The notes beneath the pieces are model-generated. The model saw nothing but the letters and a program-made list of their open reading frames with translations, was not told the DNA's origin and searched no databases. Both the position numbers and the translations under genes were made by a program. Positions 8,877 to 16,714 of a DNA stretch of 64,000 nt are shown piece after piece (positions within the stretch are counted from its first letter, which is position 1; every line of letters begins with the position of its first letter). This stretch comes from Cyclobacteriaceae bacterium (GTDB taxonomy: Bacteria > Bacteroidota > Bacteroidia > Cytophagales > Cyclobacteriaceae), in the NCBI GenBank assembly GCA_027533395.1, contig JAPZUF010000004.1:141304-205303 (forward strand). The letters run 5' to 3'.

Positions 8877-9899
8877 CTATTTTTGAAAAATGTTTTTCAA
8901 ACGTAAATGGTCTTGCATCATTACTTCGTAAGAATCGCCTTTAAAAAAGTTTTTGTTTTTAAACTCTGTGATGGCATTAACGCCCTTCACCAATTCATCC
9001 TTTAAAAAATCATCGGTCAATCCTAAAATTTTTGAAACGCTCGGCCCAACCCAATACTTGATTTGCGCTTCTACTAAATATGCAGCAACAGGGGGAAAAT
9101 AATTTTGATAATGTTTGATTAAATCTTGTGTTAAACTAATGGCTTCAGCAGAAGGTTTAAAATGTCTTTTCCGAATGGCTTCTTCTAACTGAGCTGCCTC
9201 TTCAATATTTTGGGGCAGCAGATTTTCATTTATATGTAACTGATAACCGATATAACGCCAAACGTATAATAGATCTTCAGCTTCAGTATCGCTGATTGGG
9301 TAGCCAGAAATTTTTAAACCTCGAATGATCATGTAACTGAAAGCAAGGTTTGTTCCTGCCATGTCTTCTTGGTTAACAGGTACACCATCTTCATCCTTCC
9401 AATTTTTGGAGATATGATAGCGCACCAAAGCATGAATGAGTCTGGTTTTGTTGATGAGAAAATGTCCGTTACCATTCTCTTGCAAACTATTTTTGGTTAA
9501 GACACCAATGATGAAGGCAGCTGTATCTACCAATCTTTTGCCTGTGGCTTGTTTAATTTTTGCTGTTGCTACTAATGCTTTATTACCCGGACTTGCTGCG
9601 TAACAATAAGGCAAAGATAACGCGCCAAGCAAAGTCATGATGGGCATGGCGAAGGTGTGAAAAACTTGTTGTCCTTTCAGCAGTCTTTCTTCATCTAACC
9701 AAATAGGTTTTACTTTTTTGCTTCGCAAAAAGTTTTCTAATTCTTCATTACTTATGCTTTGGTTATCAAATTGTTCTATTGACAATGCACTGAATAAATC
9801 ATTTTGTGCATTTGCTTTAAACAATTGTTTTATCAAATTATCAGCAGCAAGATCGCCAATCGTTCTCCATGTATCTAAATCTTTCCAATTTGTTTGCAT
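8877..9899 (-). CDS. oxygenase of the MpaB/rubber oxygenase (DUF2236) family
   Basis: A 340-residue all-helical protein of the family that includes latex-clearing protein Lcp and fungal MpaB, which are b-type heme proteins. Three family positions can be aligned by spacing: RLVDT with Arg122 and Thr126, and the proximal heme ligand candidate His156 in TRLIHALVRYHI, thirty residues after Thr126 as in Lcp. The downstream PVNQEDMAGTNLAFSY segment is also characteristic. There is no signal peptide, so unlike secreted Lcp it is probably cytosolic. The true substrate is unknown; polyisoprene cleavage should not be assumed. Confidence 0.8.
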   Translation of the reverse strand: MQTNWKDLDTWRTIGDLAADNLIKQLFKANAQNDLFSALSIEQFDNQSISNEELENFLRSKKVKPIWLDEERLLKGQQVFHTFAMPIMTLLGALSLPYCYAASPGNKALVATAKIKQATGKRLVDTAAFIIGVLTKNSLQENGNGHFLINKTRLIHALVRYHISKNWKDEDGVPVNQEDMAGTNLAFSYMIIRGLKISGYPISDTEAEDLLYVWRYIGYQLHINENLLPQNIEEAAQLEEAIRKRHFKPSAEAISLTQDLIKHYQNYFPPVAAYLVEAQIKYWVGPSVSKILGLTDDFLKDELVKGVNAITEFKNKNFFKGDSYEVMMQDHLRLKNIFQK

Positions 9900-9948
9900 A
9901 CAAATCTAAATCTCAACTATAAAAGTAAATTCAATGTGTTTTGTTTAA

Positions 9949-9982
9949 AATATTCAATCTATTTTATAAAAATTGAAATATT
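9949..9982. repeat. imperfect inverted repeat in a divergent intergenic region
   Basis: AATATTCAAT (9949-9958) and ATTGAAATATT (9972-9982) are inverted copies apart from one extra base. It lies in the 122-base gap between the divergent oxygenase and TPR-sensor genes, so it could be an operator. In such AT-rich DNA chance is a serious alternative. Confidence 0.25.
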
Positions 9983-10021
9983 ACTCATACATTAAACTAT
10001 TCTTACCCGAACCAGATTTGC

Positions 10022-11659
10022 ATGCCCAAGCTAATCCTATCAACAACTATTCTTTATTTTTCATTCTATTTTTTAGCATTTCAAGCTAGTGCCCAACAGC
10101 AAAATATAGATAGCCTACAACTAGAATTAGTAAAAGTTACATCCGACAGTTCTAAAATAGCCATCATCAACCAGATTTCATTTAGCTACTACTCCATCCA
10201 TCCAGACAGTACAATACGTTGGGGCAAAAGAGCTATTGCATTGGCTTCCAACAAACCTTATCTGTCGTTATTAGCACAAGCTTATCGTGTAACAGGTATA
10301 GGATACGACATAAAAGGCAATTACAAAGAGTCTACTTCTTACTTTCAAAATGCTTTAACTTATTTTAAAGAAGCTAAAGATTCGTTGGGCATGGCTCAAA
10401 GTTTAAAAAATATGGGCATTACCTTTTTCTCCATAGGCGTTTATGATAAGTCATTGGAATTGTATTTACAAGCTGTAGAAATAATGGAACAGCTTAGTGA
10501 TAAAAATGTACTTGCCTCCATATATAACAATATTGGTTTAGTTTATGAAAGACAAAAACAAGTAGATAAAGCAATAGGCTTTTATGATAAAGCCTTGGTT
10601 TTATGGAAAGTCATACAAAATAAAAAAGGGATCACACAAGCACTCAACAATTTAGGTTCAGCCTATGCAGCCAATCAACATTATGAAAAAGCAATAGAGA
10701 TTACTACAGAAGCAATGACCCTGCAAGATGCTATCGGAGATTTACGTGGTAAGGCAATTAGCTTGCATAACTTAGGTAATTTTCATTTTAAGTTTAAACA
10801 GTATGCAAAAGCAGAATCCTTTTTTCAACAGGCCATTCAATTAAGATTAGAGAAGAAAGATTCGGTATTTTTAGGTGGGAGTTTTTTAAGGCTTGCAGTT
10901 TTATATACAGAGATGGGACAGCTGCAAAAAGCAAAACAACTTGCGAGTCAAGCCGTAGCAATTGCTCAGGTAAAAAAGCAAAACGAGTTATTGGTAGATT
11001 TCTATCAAACACTTTCAGAAATCGCCAAAAAACAGAAACAGTACGATGCGGCCTTGTTGTATTTCACCAAAGCTGCGTCTTTAAAAGATAGCATAAATAA
11101 TGATAAACTACATTGGCAACTGGCCAGCATGAGTGCCGATTTCGAATTCAGAAAAAAAGAAGCAGAAATCTTATCAAAACAAGAGGCAGAAAAACAAAAA
11201 GTTAAGTTAGAAATAGCTGAGCAACGTATGTATATAGGCTTATTAATAGCTGGAGCTTCATTTTTGTTATTGCTTGTTACGATCATCAGTATCAGTATTT
11301 ATAAAATTCGCAAAAACAATTTAAGGCTTAACAATTCTAACTGGCTTTTAGCCTCGCAAAAATTAGAAATAGAAAAGCAAAAGGAAAAAATACAAGAGTT
11401 AAATCAAAATCTAGAAATTGAGGTTGAAAAACGTACAACAAAATTAAACGAACGCAACCAACAACTTGAAAGATATGCTCATTTTAATTCGCATAGCTTA
11501 AGAGGGCCAATTGCATCATTATTAGGTTTATTTAAGTTATACAAACTAACGAACAAGCCGGAAGATCAACAAGTATTATTTGAAAAGGCTGGTCAATGCG
11601 CAGAAGATGTTGATAAAGTTATTCGAGAAATGCAAAACTTATTAGATAGTAAAGACTGA
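10022..11659 (+). CDS. TPR-repeat membrane sensor with HisKA-like domain but no ATPase domain
   Basis: A 545-residue protein. A signal peptide ends near AQQQ (residue 25). About seven tetratricopeptide repeats fill residues 30-370 (for example NIGLVYERQKQVDKAIGFYDKAL and NLGNFHFKFKQYAKAESFFQQAI, cited by region 165-265). One transmembrane helix lies at about 403-426, followed by a coiled coil and then RYAHFNSHSLRGPIAS, a HisKA H-box with His491. The protein stops about 54 residues later, so the HATPase_c domain of a normal kinase is missing. The stop codon is clean and no continuation of an ATPase domain is seen downstream, where the convergent next gene begins. It may dimerise with or be phosphorylated by another kinase. 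Confidence 0.8.
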   Translation: MPKLILSTTILYFSFYFLAFQASAQQQNIDSLQLELVKVTSDSSKIAIINQISFSYYSIHPDSTIRWGKRAIALASNKPYLSLLAQAYRVTGIGYDIKGNYKESTSYFQNALTYFKEAKDSLGMAQSLKNMGITFFSIGVYDKSLELYLQAVEIMEQLSDKNVLASIYNNIGLVYERQKQVDKAIGFYDKALVLWKVIQNKKGITQALNNLGSAYAANQHYEKAIEITTEAMTLQDAIGDLRGKAISLHNLGNFHFKFKQYAKAESFFQQAIQLRLEKKDSVFLGGSFLRLAVLYTEMGQLQKAKQLASQAVAIAQVKKQNELLVDFYQTLSEIAKKQKQYDAALLYFTKAASLKDSINNDKLHWQLASMSADFEFRKKEAEILSKQEAEKQKVKLEIAEQRMYIGLLIAGASFLLLLVTIISISIYKIRKNNLRLNNSNWLLASQKLEIEKQKEKIQELNQNLEIEVEKRTTKLNERNQQLERYAHFNSHSLRGPIASLLGLFKLYKLTNKPEDQQVLFEKAGQCAEDVDKVIREMQNLLDSKD

Positions 11660-11664
11660 ATGCA

Positions 11665-13497
11665 TTACCAACCTATTCCATAATCTTCACCGTGGTTGCT
11701 TGAGCCGCCCCAGAAACTACCATGTTCCCAATCAAAAAATATGGCATTGATAGGACCAGAAGTTCTGTCATCGAAACGCATGCGATAGCCCATCTTTTGT
11801 AACTCAGTGCGTACATAAGGAGGAGTAGCATCGTTTAGTAATATTGAGCCTGGTTTTGGCTTCCTATCTTCTCCACCTAACGAAAGATACAATTGATCGG
11901 AATTGATGTTGGGTGCTTCGCATGCTTCTTGCACATTCATACCGAATTCAACTACATTCAAAAAGAACTGCAATAAGTTTTGATCTTGTGTATCGCCACC
12001 TTGCACTCCAAATGCCATAAAGGGTTTTCCGTTTTTCATGGCTAACGTTGGAGTAAGTGTTACACGTGGTCTTTTGCCCGGTTCAACTACATTAAATGGA
12101 TTGAGTTTGGCATCTGTAACAAAACTTTGCATACGTTGGCTCATACCAATACCTGTGTTGCCGGCAATACAAGCGGGCAACCAACCACCACTGGGCACCA
12201 TGCTTACAATCCAGCCATCTTTATCAGCAGCCATTACTGAGGTTGTTCCCAAAAATGAATTTTTCAAATATTCTTCATCAATGGGGGAAATGTTAGTAGG
12301 ATTTAGATTTGATTGTTTTAGGTAATCTATATACGGATTTATTTTTCCTTCGAAAGGATACGGATCGCCCGGTAATGCTTTAGCATTGTTTTGTGTGAAA
12401 TCAATTTGCTTCGCTCTTTCTTTTGCATAATCTTTTGAAAGCAAACCTTTAATGGGTTCTTCCGGTGCACGATAAGGATCGCCATAATAGAAATCGCGGT
12501 CGGCAAAAGTAAGATTTAACGTTTGGTATATAGTATGAATGTATTTGGCACTGTTAAAACCCATACCTTTCAAATCGAAATTTTCTAAAATGTTGAGTGA
12601 TTGCAACAACATGGGACCTTGCGTCCATTGTGAGAGTTTGTAAACATCAATGCCTTTATACGTTGTATGCAAGGGTTCTTCCTCCAATACTTTCCAATTT
12701 GCTAAATCTTGTTCTGTTATCAATCCGCCTTGTTCATTTGCTCCTCGCACAAACTCTTTAGCAATATCACCTTTATAGAATCTATCGTAAGCGGCATAGA
12801 TGGCTTCTTTTCTTGTTTTACCTTTTTTCAGCGCTTGTTGCTCTGCATCAACTAATTTTTGCAAAGTTTGAAGCAAATCAGTTTGCTTAAAAATTTCACC
12901 AGCAACGGGTGCTTCTCTTTTCTTGCCTAAGTGTGGTAACAAAACTTTTTTAGAATAAGGCCACTCTTTAATTCTTTCCTTATCGCGTTCAATGGCGTTT
13001 GCAGTTTGTGCCTCTATTGGGTAACCTTCTGCTAATTGCATGGCAGGTGTGAGTACATCTTTTAAACTCATGGTTCCATACTCGGCTAAAATATACAGTA
13101 AGCCACCGGGAGTGCCAGGCGTTACTGCTGCAAGTGGTCCATATTGCGGAGGATAATTCATGCCTTTGCTTTTAAAGAAATCTGCAGTTGCTCCAGTTGG
13201 CGCAACACCTAAGGCATTGATGCCAATAATTTTTTTTGTTTTGGGATTATACAAAATAGCTTGAGTTTCGCCACCCCAACTAAGTACATCCCACATGGTA
13301 CAAGTTGCCGCTAGCATAGCGCACGAAGCATCGACTGCGTTTCCGCCTTTGTGGAAAACATAAGCTCCCGCTGTGGCTGCTAAAGGTTTACCGGTAATGG
13401 CCATCCAGTTTTTGCCATGCAGAACTGGTTTTTGGGTTGGCTGGGCTAAGGCATAAATGGAAAGGATGAAGAAGATAAAAGTAGAGAAGACTTTCAT
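11665..13497 (-). CDS. gamma-glutamyltransferase-family Ntn hydrolase, secreted
   Basis: A 610-residue protein with a signal peptide (about residues 1-18, cleavage after ALA). It follows the gamma-glutamyltranspeptidase plan: GNAVDASCAMLAATCTMWD near residue 52, the AAVTPGTPGG block near residue 123, and the autoprocessing Thr in FLGTTSVMAADKDG (Thr418). In E. coli GGT the equivalent stretch is TTHYSVVD; here the His two residues after the nucleophile is replaced. The C-terminal half keeps PRVTLTPTLAMKNGKPFMAFG-type sequence and GGDTQDQ. The family cleaves gamma-glutamyl bonds such as in glutathione, but this subgroup also includes cephalosporin acylase-like enzymes, so the substrate is open. 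It acts in the periplasm or outside the cell. Confidence 0.88.
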   Translation of the reverse strand: MKVFSTFIFFILSIYALAQPTQKPVLHGKNWMAITGKPLAATAGAYVFHKGGNAVDASCAMLAATCTMWDVLSWGGETQAILYNPKTKKIIGINALGVAPTGATADFFKSKGMNYPPQYGPLAAVTPGTPGGLLYILAEYGTMSLKDVLTPAMQLAEGYPIEAQTANAIERDKERIKEWPYSKKVLLPHLGKKREAPVAGEIFKQTDLLQTLQKLVDAEQQALKKGKTRKEAIYAAYDRFYKGDIAKEFVRGANEQGGLITEQDLANWKVLEEEPLHTTYKGIDVYKLSQWTQGPMLLQSLNILENFDLKGMGFNSAKYIHTIYQTLNLTFADRDFYYGDPYRAPEEPIKGLLSKDYAKERAKQIDFTQNNAKALPGDPYPFEGKINPYIDYLKQSNLNPTNISPIDEEYLKNSFLGTTSVMAADKDGWIVSMVPSGGWLPACIAGNTGIGMSQRMQSFVTDAKLNPFNVVEPGKRPRVTLTPTLAMKNGKPFMAFGVQGGDTQDQNLLQFFLNVVEFGMNVQEACEAPNINSDQLYLSLGGEDRKPKPGSILLNDATPPYVRTELQKMGYRMRFDDRTSGPINAIFFDWEHGSFWGGSSNHGEDYGIGW

Positions 13498-13616
13498 AGC
13501 ATAGGTATTTGAAACTAAGCTACGAAAGTCTTTTAAGTGATGCTATTGTTTTTGATTAGTGGTTAAATGTTGAAGAAACAGAAGACTAATCTTGTATTAA
13601 ATGGAGTGGGAGAATC

Positions 13617-13644
13617 AAAAAAAAACCCGAAGTGATTCGGGTTT
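13617..13644 (-). terminator. intrinsic terminator of the lipoprotein gene
   Basis: AAACCCGAA (13623-13631) pairs with TTCGGGTTT (13636-13644) around a GTGA loop, a nine-pair stem. Read on the minus strand it is followed by a run of nine U (A-run 13617-13625 on the plus strand). It lies 26 bases beyond the stop of the 13671-14996 gene. Confidence 0.85.
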
Positions 13645-13670
13645 AAATTTTTATTTATGCTAACTAAATT

Positions 13671-14996
13671 TTAAAAACCTTGTGGTTTCTGAAAAAACCT
13701 ATTCTCTTTCCATCTTGATATATAATCAGATGAATTTTTTCTGCGCAAGTTATTCGGATCTCCAACATAAACATCTAAAAATTTAGCATTTATAGTAGGA
13801 ACGTTATAGGGCATCCAACCCAGCATATCAAAGGCAACAATATCAGAAAGGGGCAATTGAGCATTTGGCCATGTAAAATAAAAAGTCTCATCCCATATCC
13901 AGAAATTGTTACTAAAACCAGAAATAAATGAGGTGATCTCGCTTGGTATATTTGGTACTCTTGCAGTTTTTACTAAGCCAACCTTATTTGTTACTATCCA
14001 ATCTAGGTATACTCCATCAATAAAATTACCAAATGCGATACCCACAAAACCATCTTGTGAAGTAGCTGAGTAATTAACGATGCCAGGCTCGGCATCGAAA
14101 TCAAGTATTTCATACACCGGAATTTCAAAATCGTTAGACTTATCAGTTGAAAATGATAAGTAGTTTAAACTATTCGAGTAAGCTGTGCTGTATGAACTAT
14201 ATGATGAGAAAAGACTACCCGGCTTTTTTAAAGCGAGATTATTTTGACTTAACCTTGCTTCTGAAAAGCTAAGCCAGTATGCTTGTTCTGGAGCATCGTT
14301 TGCAAGACGACCGTATAGGTAATTTGCAGCGAAGTCGAAATCAGAACTGATAGTAATAGGATCACTTGTAAATGCGTTAAATATTTTGTTTAAACTTAAA
14401 TCATATTCCTGTCCTAATGCAAAGCTTGTTTGTGTTAGAAGATAGCCATTATCTTCTCCTTCAACATTTCTTGTCACAATGTAGAGAGGAGAATTGTTCT
14501 TAGCGCTTGGTAATGGCAGACTTCCATCAGCAAAACATTCAATAAAATGACCAGGTAAAGAGAACAAATAAGAAGAATTGTTTTGATTGAAATTAATGGC
14601 TTTGAGTGTTACAAATTCTGCTGTTTGACTTCTAGGGTCTTTGATGATGATTTCTACACCACGTGGCATGCCTTGATAACTTAGACCGGATAAAGATTTT
14701 CCACTAGCCTCGATACTTCTATCAATAATAGAAAATGTAAATTCGTTTTCGGAATAATCACTAAGTGATAGTGTTACGGTTTGGCCAATATCAATGGGTT
14801 TATAATCAATTAAACTGCCATCACTTTTAGAAGCCATTACAAAAAATTCAGACTCTTGATTTAAATCAGAATTAAATAAGTTGGCATCGAATGTTACGGT
14901 TGCCAAATTAGGATTGATGGGATTTTCTTTCGAACCATCGCAGGCAAATGAGAAAAGAATAATCACGAAGGTTAAAATGGTTGATAGTTTTTTCAT
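13671..14996 (-). CDS. predicted lipoprotein of unknown function
   Basis: A 441-residue protein with a lipoprotein signal: hydrophobic core FVIILFSFAC with Cys19 as the probable lipidated residue. The remainder is rich in Ser, Asn and aromatic residues and looks like a secreted all-beta protein; the early part (about residues 30-110, VTFDANLF, GQTVTLSLSDY) could be an immunoglobulin-like or carboxypeptidase-regulatory-like fold. I recognise no enzymatic motif. A strong terminator follows, and 291 bases separate it from the next gene upstream, so it is probably a single transcription unit. It is likely anchored in the outer membrane. Confidence 0.7.
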   Translation of the reverse strand: MKKLSTILTFVIILFSFACDGSKENPINPNLATVTFDANLFNSDLNQESEFFVMASKSDGSLIDYKPIDIGQTVTLSLSDYSENEFTFSIIDRSIEASGKSLSGLSYQGMPRGVEIIIKDPRSQTAEFVTLKAINFNQNNSSYLFSLPGHFIECFADGSLPLPSAKNNSPLYIVTRNVEGEDNGYLLTQTSFALGQEYDLSLNKIFNAFTSDPITISSDFDFAANYLYGRLANDAPEQAYWLSFSEARLSQNNLALKKPGSLFSSYSSYSTAYSNSLNYLSFSTDKSNDFEIPVYEILDFDAEPGIVNYSATSQDGFVGIAFGNFIDGVYLDWIVTNKVGLVKTARVPNIPSEITSFISGFSNNFWIWDETFYFTWPNAQLPLSDIVAFDMLGWMPYNVPTINAKFLDVYVGDPNNLRRKNSSDYISRWKENRFFQKPQGF

Positions 14997-15227
14997 AATG
15001 TTAATTTTTGAAAATATAACTTTTATGAAAAAGCCAAATTATATATGGTCAAACCACAGTTATATCTGAACGTTATTGATAAAAATGTTTATTAAATAAT
15101 CTTAAAAGTCCTATTCTTTATTCAGCATCTAAATCAACTTAAGGATATAATAATTGATAAGAATTAGTGATAGTTTAAAAGATGATGACTTTTGGGAACG
15201 CAAATTTTCTCACATAAGTATAAAGAC

Positions 15228-15255
15228 AAAAAGTCCACGATATAAAGCGTGGACT
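15228..15255 (-). terminator. intrinsic terminator of the scramblase-like gene
   Basis: AGTCCACG (15232-15239) pairs with CGTGGACT (15248-15255), an eight-pair stem with an eight-base loop, followed on the minus strand by a short U-rich run. It lies 32 bases beyond the stop of the gene at 15288-15878. The remaining part of the gap 14997-15287 is AT-rich and shows nothing I can identify. Confidence 0.7.
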
Positions 15256-15287
15256 CTTTTAGTAAAGATTTTATATTAGTCAGATAA

Positions 15288-15878
15288 TTATTCTTTCAAC
15301 ACCAAATCAATGCACATAACAGCAGCCATAATAAGCTGACGAAGCGGATGGTTAGCCGGCACTTCTTCACTGATTTGTAAAATGTAATTATCAGCACTTG
15401 TAAATAACTCTTTGCCAAATCCACTCCATTTTTTAGTTACCACTGCAAATTCTTTGTTGTCGTTACTCACAAATTTAAAATCCCAGCTGGTCCATTTTCC
15501 TTTTAACATGCACAAAGAGCGTTCGCTGGCATCAAGCACTTCAAATTTTCCTCCAATTGAAAAAAACTTTTGTTTGAATTTACCAATAAGTTGATCTCTT
15601 TCATCTAACACTTCTACTGTTGATAGAATGATAGACACACCTCTTTTTACAGTTAATATTTTTTCGCCTTGTGGTGTTTTAATATCAATTTCGAACGGGG
15701 TCATGCGTTTATAATCTGTGAAACGAAGCATTTTGGTAAAGAAACCGAGTCGCTCTTCGCGTGCTTCTAACACAACTTGTTTTGATTCAGGATCAAAAAT
15801 ATCAAAGCTGTTGGCTGCTTTAAAAACTTTTACATGTTCTTTTACAAAGAAAAGGTTTTTATTTAAGATGGCATTCAT
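15288..15878 (-). CDS. phospholipid scramblase/LURP-one-related family protein
   Basis: A 196-residue protein with the tubby-like beta-barrel pattern of scramblase-family proteins: YVILQ-like repeats such as NSFDIFDPESKQVVLEARE (about 23-41), then FDIKTPQGEKILTVKRG, DERDQLIGKFKQKF and GKFEVLDASERSLCMLKGKW. There is no signal peptide or clear transmembrane helix except a weak hydrophobic stretch at the C-terminal end (RQLIMAAVMCIDLVL), a position where scramblases often have one. The biochemical role of bacterial members is unknown. The start overlaps the end of the MtfA-like gene by four bases, so the two are probably co-translated; a terminator lies downstream. Confidence 0.7.
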   Translation of the reverse strand: MNAILNKNLFFVKEHVKVFKAANSFDIFDPESKQVVLEAREERLGFFTKMLRFTDYKRMTPFEIDIKTPQGEKILTVKRGVSIILSTVEVLDERDQLIGKFKQKFFSIGGKFEVLDASERSLCMLKGKWTSWDFKFVSNDNKEFAVVTKKWSGFGKELFTSADNYILQISEEVPANHPLRQLIMAAVMCIDLVLKE

Positions 15879-16714
15879 AATTTGGTTTGTAGGTGTAAGG
15901 TGTCTTGGTTAAACAAATTTAATAAAGCTTGGTAAAGCTCTGGTTGTGCTAATTTAAAATCTGCTGGTCTTTCAAAAAAATTTTCGGTGGCAACTGCAAA
16001 AAATTCTTCTTCATTGGCAAAAGCATATTTTCTAAAGAAATGATGCGTTTCGTTTTCTGCTAAAATCATTTCTTTGTATGCCAACTTTTTATAATGATCT
16101 AAAGCAAGTTCATCAAAAATTTGGTATCCTAAATGATGATGTTCTAACCAAATGGCGTGTGCTAATTCATGCATCAATAAATTTATACCATCTTTTGCCT
16201 GTTCGAAACCTCGTTTCAGGTTGGAGTACGCTAACATAATCATACCTTTTCCGGGATTGGTTTCACCAAAATGGAAACGACCCGTTTGTTTAGAATAATA
16301 TTTATCGGGGACGATGATCATTTTATGAAAAGCATCGAAGCAATCTTCAGGAAGAAACAAAGTCATTTGGGTTGCAACAGATGCAATCAGGTAACGAACG
16401 CTGTTGGTGTTAACAATATCAGTCGGGCTAAAATTTTTAAACGTAATATCAGTCGTGTCTAAAAAATAATAGGCGCGCCATTCAAATTTTTTTCTTTCTT
16501 CAGCAGTGAGTTTATTGTAATAAACATTGATAAAACGATGCTGATAACTTAAAGGCCGTAGATACTTTGGGAATTTATAAAATAATATTTTTTTAAACCA
16601 GCGTTGTTCGCGCATGGCTTTCCAGAGTAAACCACTTACAAAAAACGAAGTGATAAATGCAAAAAATAGAAATTCCAAAATCAGATCTTCCGAAGAAGAT
16701 TGTTTATGGAACAA
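15875..16714 (-). CDS. membrane-anchored zinc peptidase, MtfA-like
   Basis: A 279-residue protein with an N-terminal membrane helix (about residues 11-31) and a metalloprotease motif HELAH at residues 182-186 inside LLMHELAHAIWLEHHHLGY. The arrangement, size and context resemble zinc-dependent peptidases of the MtfA (M90) group. The start chosen places the first 11 codons inside the end of glyS (34-base overlap); the next Met lies after the membrane helix, so the overlapping start is preferred. Downstream it overlaps the scramblase-like gene by four bases. Substrate unknown. The HExxH motif is seen; the M90 placement is an inference with moderate confidence. Confidence 0.75.
   Translation of the reverse strand: MFHKQSSSEDLILEFLFFAFITSFFVSGLLWKAMREQRWFKKILFYKFPKYLRPLSYQHRFINVYYNKLTAEERKKFEWRAYYFLDTTDITFKNFSPTDIVNTNSVRYLIASVATQMTLFLPEDCFDAFHKMIIVPDKYYSKQTGRFHFGETNPGKGMIMLAYSNLKRGFEQAKDGINLLMHELAHAIWLEHHHLGYQIFDELALDHYKKLAYKEMILAENETHHFFRKYAFANEEEFFAVATENFFERPADFKLAQPELYQALLNLFNQDTLHLQTKL

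Noticed and set aside
9901..9908. TAGATTTG on the minus strand as a promoter of the oxygenase gene
   Set aside because: It lies one base before the start codon and has no -33 partner; transcription would begin inside the gene.
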